In this document: in pieces, positions 53,446-61,830 of the stretch
Numbering within the stretch: the first letter of the stretch is position 1
How the letters are laid out: each line of letters starts with the position of its first letter
NCBI GenBank assembly: GCA_910585095.1
Contig: CAJUBU010000015.1
Location: 19,594 to 83,593 of the forward strand
Length of the DNA stretch: 64,000 nucleotides
Direction: 5' to 3'
From: an uncultured Lachnospira sp.
GTDB lineage: Bacteria > Bacillota > Clostridia > Lachnospirales > Lachnospiraceae
Program-made: the position numbers and the translations under genes
The notes under the pieces: model-generated
Database searches by the model: none
Told to the model about the DNA's origin: nothing
What the model saw: only the letters and a program-made list of their open reading frames with translations

Positions 53446-54000
53446 ATGGCAACCATAATCGTTGCATTCCCAAAAATGGATGAGGCAAAAGCTATTCGCA
53501 ATCTCTTGTTATATAAGGGTTATGATGTAGCGCCAGCCTGTGTGACAGGCGCACAAGTAATCAATCAGGCAGACAATTTGTCTGATGGCATTATTATCTG
53601 TGGATATAAACTTTCTGATAATATGGTTTATACGGAACTTTACGAATATAAACCCAAAAGCTTTGAGATGCTCTTAGTTGCTTCCCGCAATCATTGGGAA
53701 GACTGCCAAGACAATGACATTGTATGTGTCGCAATGCCAATAAAAATAAATGAACTTCTCTCAACAATTGAAATGATGTTTAAGGCACAGCTACAACGAA
53801 GAAAAAAGAAACGTTTTAAACCCCAAAAAAGAAGTCCAGAAGAACAAAAAATAATTGATTCAGCAAAAGCTGTTCTTATGGAACGCAATAATATGACCGA
53901 AAATGAGGCGTTTCGATATATTCAAAAATGCAGTATGGACAGCGGCAACACAATGGTTGAATCTGCCCAAATGATTATGAGTATATATTATGGGGAATAA
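53446..54000 (+). CDS. ANTAR-domain response regulator next to glnA
   Basis: 184 aa. The N-terminal ~115 residues form a receiver-like fold without the usual acidic Asp cluster (IIVAFPKMDEAKAI, then IIICGYKLSD), so phosphorylation is doubtful. The C-terminal ~60 residues are an ANTAR RNA-binding domain: SAKAVLMERNNMTENEAFRYIQKCSMDSGNTMVESAQMI, with the last helix intact. ANTAR proteins bind paired RNA hairpins and prevent transcription termination, often for nitrogen genes. It follows glnA by 51 nt with GGAGG before the ATG, so it is likely co-transcribed and may act on nitrogen-responsive leaders. Confidence 0.88.
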   Translation: MATIIVAFPKMDEAKAIRNLLLYKGYDVAPACVTGAQVINQADNLSDGIIICGYKLSDNMVYTELYEYKPKSFEMLLVASRNHWEDCQDNDIVCVAMPIKINELLSTIEMMFKAQLQRRKKKRFKPQKRSPEEQKIIDSAKAVLMERNNMTENEAFRYIQKCSMDSGNTMVESAQMIMSIYYGE

Positions 54001-54039
54001 AAAATAATTTGTTTAAAAAATACAGAAATGAGGTAAACA

Positions 54040-54234
54040 ATGAATAATATGAAAACTATCACCATATTATGGTCTATTGCTTTATTATGTATTAGCATAG
54101 CAACACTGATTTATGCTGGTTCTAATATTGCTGGAATAAAACTTCCTGATATATGTATCCGAATATTAGGAATCGTAGAACTTATTGCACTTCCAATTTT
54201 AGTATATACGTCAATAAAAAAAATCAAAAAATAA
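54040..54234 (+). CDS. Small two-helix membrane protein
   Basis: 64 aa with two hydrophobic segments (about 5–26 and 39–58) and a Lys-rich C-terminal end (IKKIKK). AATGAGG, as in the leader family, precedes the ATG. It follows the ANTAR gene by 39 nt on the same strand. I do not recognise a family. Confidence 0.55.
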   Translation: MNNMKTITILWSIALLCISIATLIYAGSNIAGIKLPDICIRILGIVELIALPILVYTSIKKIKK

Positions 54235-54353
54235 TATTGTACCTTTATTGCAAATATAACGAAAAATTCAATAAGTTTTATATCCATTAAAGGCTGCTGT
54301 AAACGGCATATTCTTATATGTGATTACCGAATTTTCGCTCATCTGATAATTCA

Positions 54354-54548
54354 TCAAACAAGAATTTTATATAATTTGATAAAAACAAATCCTAATAAAA
54401 ATATGCCTACCAAAAAGCAAACAAGCGAAAGCACAAGTTTATTCCCTTGCTTGCTTTCCTTTTTTCTACTAGAAAGCAACAAGCAAATGCCATATGTCAA
54501 AAAAATTAAACCTATACAACCTTGAACAACCAAACTTACATTTTCCAT
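54354..54548 (-). CDS. Small two-helix membrane protein
   Basis: 64 aa with hydrophobic segments at about 5–25 and 39–60, separated by a basic loop (SSRKKESKQGNK). The start is ATG 54548, after TTAGGAAG; eight further residues upstream are not supported. It lies 50 nt after the SUKH gene stop on the same strand and could belong to that cluster. No family recognised. Confidence 0.5.
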   Translation of the reverse strand: MENVSLVVQGCIGLIFLTYGICLLLSSRKKESKQGNKLVLSLVCFLVGIFLLGFVFIKLYKILV

Positions 54549-54598
54549 TACAGATTTCTTCCTAACTTTCAATGCAATTTACAAATTCTCGTTTCTTT

Positions 54599-56092
54599 CT
54601 ATTTTTTAAATGATTTAAACGCATATTGCTCCCTATCTTTTAGGCGTTTCAAATAATATTCCATATTTTTTACTATCAAAAAATTATCACTATTTTGATA
54701 TTTTGGAATTAATTTTTTATACGTCCATGCAATCTTTTCACTTTGTACATTGCTTAATGTAACAGTCATTTCTAACAAAATTTTTTCACTGTCAATCGTA
54801 TTTAAAATTTCAACAAATGTATCTACAAATTTGTGTTTGTCTTTTGCTGCTCCAATAGCATACATACACGTTTTTCTTATACTTTCTGAATTTTCTTTAT
54901 TTTTTAGAAATGCAAATAAATCACCTGCGGACAATGTTTTTGTATCTCTAATAAAAAGAAAAGCTGTCGTTTTAAGGTCATCATTAAAATTGCCATAATC
55001 GCCATAGATAAAATGAAGCATTTTATCATAATAGGATTGCCTGTATACCTTTGGCATACTTAAACAAGCCTCAACAGCTATTTTCATTTGCTCACGGTTA
55101 CCATTAAAAAAATATTCAAAAAATTCAAGTCCTTTTTTGACATCAAACTTTAAAATAAGCTGAAGTCTACGCACATTTTCAATACCATCAAAATGACAAA
55201 GAAAGGACAGCGCTTTTTTATCAATGGATTTAAATTTAAAAAAAGTGGATATAATATTGCTTTTTGTCTCTAAATCTGCATTTGTATACTTTTCCATCAA
55301 CTCATTTTCATTACCGAGCATATAATAACCATACCCATATGTATCATATCCTGCAAGAACTTCCTCAAAAAAATTTTGATACCATTCAAGAAAAGTCATA
55401 TTGATTAAACGAGGAGGAATGTCTACTTCTAAAGCACAATAATCCATATAGGCAATTTCCCCTTTTCTGCTGCCATTTAAAATTAACAATGAACCATGTG
55501 TATTTAGATTTAGTACACCATCTTCTAACTCAGAAAAAATTTGATTCTGTTCTTCATAGATAGCCTGCTCATTATCTTCTATATTATTATCGTTTTCTAT
55601 ATCACGTACTTCGTCCAATTTTCCATTAAATTTTTCTTCTTTTTTCTCTAAAAATGTGTTATCATCACTCTGTTCATCTTCAAAAAATTCATCTTCTAAA
55701 GACCCCTCTTCCGAATATTCTTTTTCAGAAAATGCTACACATTTCTTATAATATTGTAAATAATTATCATCATATATACTTGGTTTTGATAAATTTTTAT
55801 AACATCCTTTATATTCTTTTTCTTCAAGACTAAGCGGTATTATTCCATAAAAAGGGTCAGGACCACCATTGCCAACCTTTGTTATAAAAAATACATATTC
55901 TTCTGGAAGCTCGACTTGATATTTCTTTTCAAATTCCCTCACCCACTCAAGGCTTACCGTTTCATTCAGATGATACTTATGCGTACTTGCTCCAAAAATC
56001 TCATAATTTTTATCCTTATCTGCCACTTTTTTTATAAGATTTTTTATATAATCCGCATGTTCATCCGACAAATATTTATAATTTTCATTCAT
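54599..56092 (-). CDS. SMI1/KNR4 (SUKH) immunity-type protein with HEAT-like C terminus
   Basis: About 497 aa. The N-terminal ~130 residues form a SUKH domain: VSLEWVREFEKKYQVELPEEY, FFITKVGNGGPDPFYGI. Its end is marked by the LLILNGSRKGEIAYMDY segment near residue 225, after an acidic insertion rich in Glu/Asp (about 140–210). The rest is helical with HEAT-like repeats. SUKH proteins commonly neutralise nuclease or other polymorphic toxins; no toxin gene is seen here. Paralogous to the protein at 57552. The open frame continues to 56257 through the R1 element, but ATG 56092 follows its ribosome site. Confidence 0.8.
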   Translation of the reverse strand: MNENYKYLSDEHADYIKNLIKKVADKDKNYEIFGASTHKYHLNETVSLEWVREFEKKYQVELPEEYVFFITKVGNGGPDPFYGIIPLSLEEKEYKGCYKNLSKPSIYDDNYLQYYKKCVAFSEKEYSEEGSLEDEFFEDEQSDDNTFLEKKEEKFNGKLDEVRDIENDNNIEDNEQAIYEEQNQIFSELEDGVLNLNTHGSLLILNGSRKGEIAYMDYCALEVDIPPRLINMTFLEWYQNFFEEVLAGYDTYGYGYYMLGNENELMEKYTNADLETKSNIISTFFKFKSIDKKALSFLCHFDGIENVRRLQLILKFDVKKGLEFFEYFFNGNREQMKIAVEACLSMPKVYRQSYYDKMLHFIYGDYGNFNDDLKTTAFLFIRDTKTLSAGDLFAFLKNKENSESIRKTCMYAIGAAKDKHKFVDTFVEILNTIDSEKILLEMTVTLSNVQSEKIAWTYKKLIPKYQNSDNFLIVKNMEYYLKRLKDREQYAFKSFKK

Positions 56093-56276
56093 AAAAATCC
56101 TCCATTCCGAAGCGTAGCGTAGGAATTGCGCAATAGAAAAAACTGCTAAATCAGTTGCGTAGGCGATTTCTATTGTCGCATCAAACTTTATTTGTGACGT
56201 TTCGGCACAAATAGGTAACAAACTTGTTTGTTTGTGAAACAATAAGTGCATCAGCATTATTTTTCACACTAATCCC
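56093..56276 (-). repeat. R1 structured repeat, copy 3, before a SUKH gene
   Basis: Same structure as copy 2 in inverse orientation. It ends GGAATGGAGGATTTTT before the ATG and starts at the GNAT stop codon (GGGATTAGTGTG). The open frame is intact (FHKQTSLLPICAETSQ … [10 protein letters not shown]) and runs into the SUKH gene. One loop has AACTGATTTAGCAGTT, which weakens a hairpin. Confidence 0.85.
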
Positions 56277-56718
56277 TCATTTCTGCACTGCTTTTTGTAC
56301 AAGAACCTTTATAAATAACTTTTCTCATACCAGAACCACAATATTCATGTGGGATTCTTTTAAATCCCTTTTTTTCATAAAAAGCCTCTTTTCCTTTTTC
56401 CGCAATAAGTTGTATACTGCAACGCCCGCCAATTGGTGTTTTTTTATCCATAAAATCCATTAACATATCAACTATTTTACTGCCAATTCCCTGTTTCTGA
56501 TAGTTTGGCTCTACCACAACATCAACAATCATTCCATACATTCCATCACCTATTAACCTGCCCATGCCAACTGTCTGATTATTATCTATGGCAATTACTG
56601 TATATAAGCTATTGTTAATCGCCTCCTGTGCTTGCTCTTTAGAAAAATTTATCCAACCAACACTTTCCCTCAATCTAAAATAATCTTTATAATCAAGTAT
56701 ATTTTCTTTATATTCCAT
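56269..56718 (-). CDS. GNAT-family N-acetyltransferase
   Basis: 149 aa. Acetyl-CoA-binding motif QKQGIGSKIVDMLMDF near 80, preceded by VVVEPNY; a Tyr-rich AFYEKKGFKRIP follows. Such small GNATs acetylate amino groups of small molecules or proteins; the target is unknown. The start is ATG 56718; the upstream ATG (MRIYM) is in the leader ribosome site. Its last residues (SCTKSSAEMRD) are encoded by another copy of the L leader, so the stop codon comes from repeat sequence. It lies inside the SUKH cluster. Confidence 0.88.
   Translation of the reverse strand: MEYKENILDYKDYFRLRESVGWINFSKEQAQEAINNSLYTVIAIDNNQTVGMGRLIGDGMYGMIVDVVVEPNYQKQGIGSKIVDMLMDFMDKKTPIGGRCSIQLIAEKGKEAFYEKKGFKRIPHEYCGSGMRKVIYKGSCTKSSAEMRD
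56277..56302 (-). repeat. L leader repeat overlapping the GNAT 3' end
   Basis: TGTAC, loop AAAAAGCA, GTGCA, then GAAATGAGGGATTAG, matching the leader before folD. It is joined directly to R1 copy 3, showing that the two repeat families can abut. It encodes the last residues of the GNAT. Confidence 0.65.
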
Positions 56719-56748
56719 ATAAATCCTCATTTATGTGCCACTTTTGCA
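56716..56748 (-). repeat. L leader repeat before the GNAT gene
   Basis: GTGC, loop AAAAGTG, GCAC, then ATAAATGAGGATTTATATG. The stem differs in sequence from other copies but still pairs. Confidence 0.6.
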
Positions 56749-56846
56749 CCAAACATTCATTATAATTTAATGCTCAAATATTTCCCCTATCACTTCTATT
56801 ACTATATTTATCATTTTTTAATATAAATCTAATATTAACAATTTTT

Positions 56847-57536
56847 CTATTTATACCCATAAATAATATATGTTCCATTTTCTTCATCATATGGAATGGA
56901 ATATTTTTCTAAGATTTGTATAAATTCCTGCTTAGCTTCATGAAATATTTTTTGTTCAATCAATCTCCCGCCTTTTGATTCATAATAACTAGGGCGTACT
57001 TTCACCCACTCAATCACTTTATAATTGTAATCCTCAAAGCTTTCTCTGTCATAATCGCCTGTATAAGGCACATCTTCTGAAAATTCAAAGTATTCGCCTG
57101 TCTCTTCCTCAAAAAGGGTTTTATAAATATAGGGAGGGCAAAATGGCATTTCATATTCCATCGCCTCGCGAAATTCACGCCATTTTGTATTGTTCATACA
57201 GCTTGTCAACCCACGACGCTGCACAATCTCAATTATCATCTCCCGCAAACTTTTTTTATTTTTATATTTGCCATGCTCAATCTCATCGACAAAATGCCAA
57301 ATCCGCTGTACAAACTGTTCGTTGATTGCTCTTGAACTATAACAATCAATCGTTGCATCTTCTTTTTTCAAATAACAATTATGATAGTAACCGCCTTCCC
57401 ACCACCAAATATGCAGGCACAGTTGATTTTTATACTGAATATAAAGTCCATCTGCACCAAATGGATAATCACGCACTACACCACTGCCAAAATCAATCGC
57501 TGTAAGTAAAAATGCTTTCTTCTCTTCACTTGTCAT
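56847..57536 (-). CDS. Uncharacterised protein in the SUKH cluster
   Basis: 229 aa, soluble. The first ~110 residues (PFGADGLYIQYKNQLCLHIW to KSLREMIIEIVQRR) have no family I recognise. The rest, beginning CMNNTKWREFREAM and containing YKVIEWVKV, recalls DUF6678-type proteins of polymorphic-toxin immunity loci, but this is weak. Aromatic-rich (WWWEGGYYHNCY). It ends 311 nt before the GNAT start and begins 15 nt after the SUKH gene at 57552, so it is likely in one operon with that gene. An immunity role is inferred from neighbours only. Confidence 0.6.
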   Translation of the reverse strand: MTSEEKKAFLLTAIDFGSGVVRDYPFGADGLYIQYKNQLCLHIWWWEGGYYHNCYLKKEDATIDCYSSRAINEQFVQRIWHFVDEIEHGKYKNKKSLREMIIEIVQRRGLTSCMNNTKWREFREAMEYEMPFCPPYIYKTLFEEETGEYFEFSEDVPYTGDYDRESFEDYNYKVIEWVKVRPSYYESKGGRLIEQKIFHEAKQEFIQILEKYSIPYDEENGTYIIYGYK

Positions 57537-57551
57537 CTTTCACCCCATATT

Positions 57552-58916
57552 TTAACTACTCATTCGTTTTAAATAACACTCCATTTCTTTTGCTATCATT
57601 GGATTCGTGTCCTTTTTATATTTTGGCATTAATGTTTTATAGGTCTGAGCAATTTTTTCATTTTCTACGCCTCTCAATGTAACAAGCGTTTCCAATAATA
57701 CAACTTCACTGTCTATATTTTTTAGAATATCGATAAATGTATCAATAAAATCTTCCACATCCTCTGCCTCGCCAATAACATACATAGCAACTCTTCTTAT
57801 ATATTCTGAATGTTTTTTATTTTTTACAAATTCAAATAAATCACCTGCTGATAAACGCTTTGTCCTTCCTATAAAAATGAGTGCTGTCTCTTTCAATCTA
57901 TCTTCAAAATTGCCATAATCACCATAAATAAAACGAAGCATTTTTTCATAATACGTATCGTTATCTTCACTCCATATATTCATACATACTTCAATGGCTG
58001 TTTCAATTTTTTTGCTGTCACCTTCTAAAAATGTATCAAATATCTGCAATGCTTGCTTATAATCAAGTGAAAAAAGAAGCTTCAGCCTGCATATATCATC
58101 GACGCCATCAAAATTTGAAATAAATTGAAGAGCCTCTTTAAATTGAACAGTCTCTTTGTCAATATAAGTAAATTTTAAAAAACTGGACAGAATTTGACTT
58201 TTTGTCTTTAAATCTGCATTTGTATACTTTGCTATCAATTCCTTTTCATCGCCAAGTACACTCCAACCATAGCCTTTGATATCATATCCTGCAAGAATTG
58301 CCTCAAAATATCCTTGATACCATTCCAAAAAAGTCATATTGACTAAGATAGGAGGATAACCTACATCAAGTTCCCAGTCAATATAGACAATCTCTCCTGC
58401 CCTGCTGCCATTGACTATTAATAATCCATCATATGTACAGCCCTGATTATTAATATTTAATGTACCATTTTCTAACGTATTATAAATTTGTTCCTGTTTT
58501 TTATCGAAAGCTTCTTTATCATCTTCTTGTTCCTCATATCGTTTCTCATTTTCAAAAAGAGTGATATGTTCATTATAAAATTGTAAATAGTCTTCATTAT
58601 ATATACTTGGTTTTGATAAATGGTTATAATGCCTTACATAATCCTCGTCCAAACTAAGAGGGTCTATTCCATAGTAAGGACCTACACCGCCATTTCCTAC
58701 TTTTGTTATAAAAAATACATACTCTTGCGGAAGTTTGACTTGATATTTCTTTTCAAACGCCCTCACCCATTCCAGACTTACTGTTTCATTAAGCTCATAC
58801 TGATGTACCTTTGCTCCAAAAATCTCATAATTTTTGTCCTTCTCTGCCACTTTGTTTATAAGACTTTTTATATAATGGGCATGTTCATCCGATAAATACT
58901 CATAATTTTTATTCAT
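57552..58916 (-). CDS. SMI1/KNR4 (SUKH) immunity-type protein with HEAT-like C terminus, paralogue
   Basis: 454 aa. It is closely related to the 54599 protein along its full length: EYLSDEHAHYIKSLINKVAE, VSLEWVRAFEKKYQVKLPQEY, FFITKVGNGGVGPYYGI, LLIVNGSRAGEIVYIDW and the same GDLFEFVKNKKHSEYIRR helices near the C terminus. It lacks the long acidic insertion of the paralogue. The pair probably arose by duplication, with different specificity. GGAATGGAG of the leader precedes the ATG. First gene of the immunity-type cluster. Confidence 0.8.
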   Translation of the reverse strand: MNKNYEYLSDEHAHYIKSLINKVAEKDKNYEIFGAKVHQYELNETVSLEWVRAFEKKYQVKLPQEYVFFITKVGNGGVGPYYGIDPLSLDEDYVRHYNHLSKPSIYNEDYLQFYNEHITLFENEKRYEEQEDDKEAFDKKQEQIYNTLENGTLNINNQGCTYDGLLIVNGSRAGEIVYIDWELDVGYPPILVNMTFLEWYQGYFEAILAGYDIKGYGWSVLGDEKELIAKYTNADLKTKSQILSSFLKFTYIDKETVQFKEALQFISNFDGVDDICRLKLLFSLDYKQALQIFDTFLEGDSKKIETAIEVCMNIWSEDNDTYYEKMLRFIYGDYGNFEDRLKETALIFIGRTKRLSAGDLFEFVKNKKHSEYIRRVAMYVIGEAEDVEDFIDTFIDILKNIDSEVVLLETLVTLRGVENEKIAQTYKTLMPKYKKDTNPMIAKEMECYLKRMSS

Positions 58917-58940
58917 TTAATTCTCCATTCCTACACTGTT
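58917..58940 (-). repeat. L leader repeat before the SUKH paralogue
   Basis: TGTGC, loop AAAAACA, GTGTA, then GGAATGGAGAATTAA before the ATG. This variant resembles the right end of R1 (GGAATGGAGGATT). Confidence 0.6.
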
Positions 58941-59020
58941 TTTGCACATAATCCATATTGCTTTATATACAACAACTCATAATTTTTAACAACTTTGTAT
59001 TATAGTTCTCTTAAATTTTT

Positions 59021-60211
59021 TTAGACAACTTTTGATTTTTTTGTTATCTTTATATTCACACAAGACAATACAAACATTCCTACAACATTAATAGACAATA
59101 ATAAAATAGCAGCCACAAGCCCTGCTCCATCCGCTACAATGCCTACTATCTGCGGCGTTATAATACCGCCAAGCGCCGCCATAGCAAGAAACATAGACAT
59201 TCCTGTATCATCGCCTTTTACAACTGCTCCGACACTGGATATACTAGTCGGATAAATTCCTGCAAAGAAGAATCCAAGTCCTATAATGGCAATGGTAATA
59301 ACAACAAGATTGCTTGTTGCCACTAATAAAACAAAGAAAAAGGCAGTTGCAATGCAATATACCATAATCAGTTTATTTTTATCTATCTTTTGAGATAATT
59401 TTGCTGTCAAAAGTCTTCCTAACATAACCATTATCCATGTTATTGATACTAAATTTGTAGCGTAAGCCGTACTCATTATTTCCATACTTTTAAAATATGT
59501 TACAAACCAACCATTTACACAATTTTCCAAACCTAAATATAAAAACAACAGTAATCCCATTATATAAAATACTGCACTTTTATAAAAAGGCTTGCGTCTT
59601 TTATCTTTTTTATGGTCTTTCAATTGTGAATCTTCCTTCTGTGGTCTTGCATGATTTAGATTCATGCTTGCATAACCAACACAAGATAGGGAAGTTGCAA
59701 CAACAATAATATATACAATAATTCTCCACCCAAACCCTAAACGAATAAATGTTGATGTCAAAAATGGTGAAACAAATGCACCTACTGCAAAAGACATATG
59801 TAAAAAATTTAACGCTGCTGGTTTTCCGTCTGAATTATCATTTACAACAGCATTGTTAATAATACTAACTGAACCTCTGCCAATACCCATTAATATAAAT
59901 AAGACATACATTACCATAACGGACGGCAATAATGAAATAGCAAACCATGTTATAGGAATGAGTGATGATAATAGAACAATTGTCGCCTTTCTCCCTAATT
60001 TTGCCGCCATTAAAGGATTGACAAAACTTGCCAGAAGATTGCCAATTGCAAATGTTGAAAGTAATCCTCCTGCAAGCCCATAGCTTAACTGTGCTTCCTG
60101 TATAATATAGGGTAAAACTGCCCCTACCGCCAAAACCATCGCTCCATTTACAAAAAAAGCAAAATAACATGGTAAAAATAATTTCAATTTTGCATTGATA
60201 TTGCTATTCAT
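59021..60211 (-). CDS. MFS transporter (FucP/sugar-type)
   Basis: 396 aa with about twelve membrane segments in two halves, separated by a charged loop (ARPQKEDSQLKDHKKDKRRK near 200). Begins FLPCYFAFFVNGAMVLAVG and contains PLMAAKLGRKATIVLLSS (the MFS A-motif variant) and VNDNSDGKPAALNFLHMSFAVGAFVSP, as in FucP-like sugar permeases. Substrate unknown; the neighbouring NagZ-like glycosidase would fit an amino-sugar or disaccharide (inference). ATG 60211 is the start; the ATG four codons earlier is inside the leader ribosome site. Confidence 0.85.
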   Translation of the reverse strand: MNSNINAKLKLFLPCYFAFFVNGAMVLAVGAVLPYIIQEAQLSYGLAGGLLSTFAIGNLLASFVNPLMAAKLGRKATIVLLSSLIPITWFAISLLPSVMVMYVLFILMGIGRGSVSIINNAVVNDNSDGKPAALNFLHMSFAVGAFVSPFLTSTFIRLGFGWRIIVYIIVVATSLSCVGYASMNLNHARPQKEDSQLKDHKKDKRRKPFYKSAVFYIMGLLLFLYLGLENCVNGWFVTYFKSMEIMSTAYATNLVSITWIMVMLGRLLTAKLSQKIDKNKLIMVYCIATAFFFVLLVATSNLVVITIAIIGLGFFFAGIYPTSISSVGAVVKGDDTGMSMFLAMAALGGIITPQIVGIVADGAGLVAAILLLSINVVGMFVLSCVNIKITKKSKVV

Positions 60212-60240
60212 TTTAATCCTCATTTCTGCGCTATTTTGTA
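60209..60240 (-). repeat. L leader repeat before the MFS gene
   Basis: AATAGCGCAGAAATGAGG followed by ATTAAAATG. The left arm is TATACAAA, so the hairpin is weak here, but the right half is identical to the vanR leader. Confidence 0.6.
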
Positions 60241-60332
60241 TATAACAAACTTTATTTCAATCAATTTACAACCTCAAAGCGCTAATTCACTTTATTTTAT
60301 CTTTTCTCAGATGTTTTTTATTTTTCTATCAA

Positions 60333-61775
60333 TTACTCCATCTGTAATTTTTTTGTTATAATCCTCCTAACCGATGTATCAATACGACTTTCACTGATTT
60401 GTCCATTATAAACAGCATTGATAACACCTTGTGCTGCACTAAAAAAATCACTTGGCATAAGCATCAAATCAACACCTGCCAAAACTGCTAAAACTGCTGC
60501 TGTATCCGAAGAATAATTATTAAAAATTGCCCCCATATTCATAGCATCGGTTATTACCAATCCATTATAATTTAAATCTCCCCTCAAAATTTCTGAAATC
60601 ATTTTGTAAGATAACGTACAAGGTGTATTATCTCCAATAATATTAGGCACAGATATATGTGCAGCCATAACAAAATCCACTCCATTGCTTTGTGCATGTG
60701 CAAATGGAACAAGCTCTGATTGCATTAATTCCTCATATGTTTTATTAGTGTATGCAAAGCCTTCGTGCGTATCGCCTTCTGTTGAACCATGTCCCGGAAA
60801 ATGCTTAAATGTACTGCACACATTTTGACTGTGCAGTCCGTTTGAATAAGCAGCGGCATATTCTGTGACAATATTCGCATCTGTTCCAAATGACCTGTCA
60901 CCAATAACTGTATTGTTATCATTTGTAAGCACATCTGCATCTGGCGCAAAATCCACATTAAATCCTAATTCACTCAAATATGCTCCAATTGTCTGACCAG
61001 CCTCATAAGCTTTCGCCGCACTTCCAACATACTGCATAGCACCCACGTTTGGTACGCCAAAATTAGCATTATTTGCAATTCTTGCAACTCGTCCCCCCTC
61101 TTCATCAACACATAAAAACATAGGCATACCTTCTACTTCATAAGCATACTGTGTAGCATTTTGCAGCATTTGTGCTGTCTGCTCACGATTAACAAGATTT
61201 TTTGCAAAATAAATGATTCCCCCAACAGGATATTGTTCTAACTGTTCTTGAAAAAAATCATTACAAGTTGTAACATTGTTACCATTTGTCAATACTTCTG
61301 GTGTAATAATAAACATTTGATAGACCTTTTCTTCTAAAGTCATTTTATTTAAAATTTTTTCAACTTTTACTTCTAATGTATCCTCTTGTGCTGTTACTGT
61401 TTCACCTTGATTTGCTGTCGTCTCTTGTGCATTTGTTTCTTTATTTGTATTCATTTCATCATCTGTATTGGTCTTATCATCTATAGTTGTTTTATCATCT
61501 GTAGTTGATTCCTTTTCATTGTTTGTATCTGTTTCACTATTCGTACTTGTCTCTGTATTTGTATGATTCTGCATCTTTGTATCCATTTCATTAAATGCTG
61601 TTGAATAACTCGTTTTATCATTTTCTTTTTGTGATTGATTATGTTGTTTTCCTAATGTCAATGCCAATGTAACAGTTACTACAATAAACAATATTATGGT
61701 TATGATTAAAACATAGACTTTTTTACTTATTTTTGTAAAATTTATTTTCATTACTTTGACAGGCATATTTTTCAT
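60333..61775 (-). CDS. GH3 beta-N-acetylhexosaminidase (NagZ-like), membrane anchored
   Basis: 480 aa. One membrane helix near 18–40, then a Thr/Asn/Asp/Glu-rich linker of about 90 residues with repeated TDDKT-like units, then a GH3 catalytic domain. NagZ signatures: KHFPGHGSTEGDTHEG (His/Asp acid-base loop) and VITDAMNMGAI with the nucleophile Asp; VDEEGGRVAR and GDRSFG are also seen. Removes terminal GlcNAc from peptidoglycan fragments or other glycans outside the cell. The start is uncertain: AAGGAGG lies 18 nt before the first ATG; ATG codons at positions 4 and 9 are alternatives. Confidence 0.9.
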   Translation of the reverse strand: MKNMPVKVMKINFTKISKKVYVLIITIILFIVVTVTLALTLGKQHNQSQKENDKTSYSTAFNEMDTKMQNHTNTETSTNSETDTNNEKESTTDDKTTIDDKTNTDDEMNTNKETNAQETTANQGETVTAQEDTLEVKVEKILNKMTLEEKVYQMFIITPEVLTNGNNVTTCNDFFQEQLEQYPVGGIIYFAKNLVNREQTAQMLQNATQYAYEVEGMPMFLCVDEEGGRVARIANNANFGVPNVGAMQYVGSAAKAYEAGQTIGAYLSELGFNVDFAPDADVLTNDNNTVIGDRSFGTDANIVTEYAAAYSNGLHSQNVCSTFKHFPGHGSTEGDTHEGFAYTNKTYEELMQSELVPFAHAQSNGVDFVMAAHISVPNIIGDNTPCTLSYKMISEILRGDLNYNGLVITDAMNMGAIFNNYSSDTAAVLAVLAGVDLMLMPSDFFSAAQGVINAVYNGQISESRIDTSVRRIITKKLQME

Positions 61776-61830
61776 ATGCTAAAAAATGCCTTTCCTCCTT
61801 TATTGAACCACTCTATCCTAAAACAACTTT

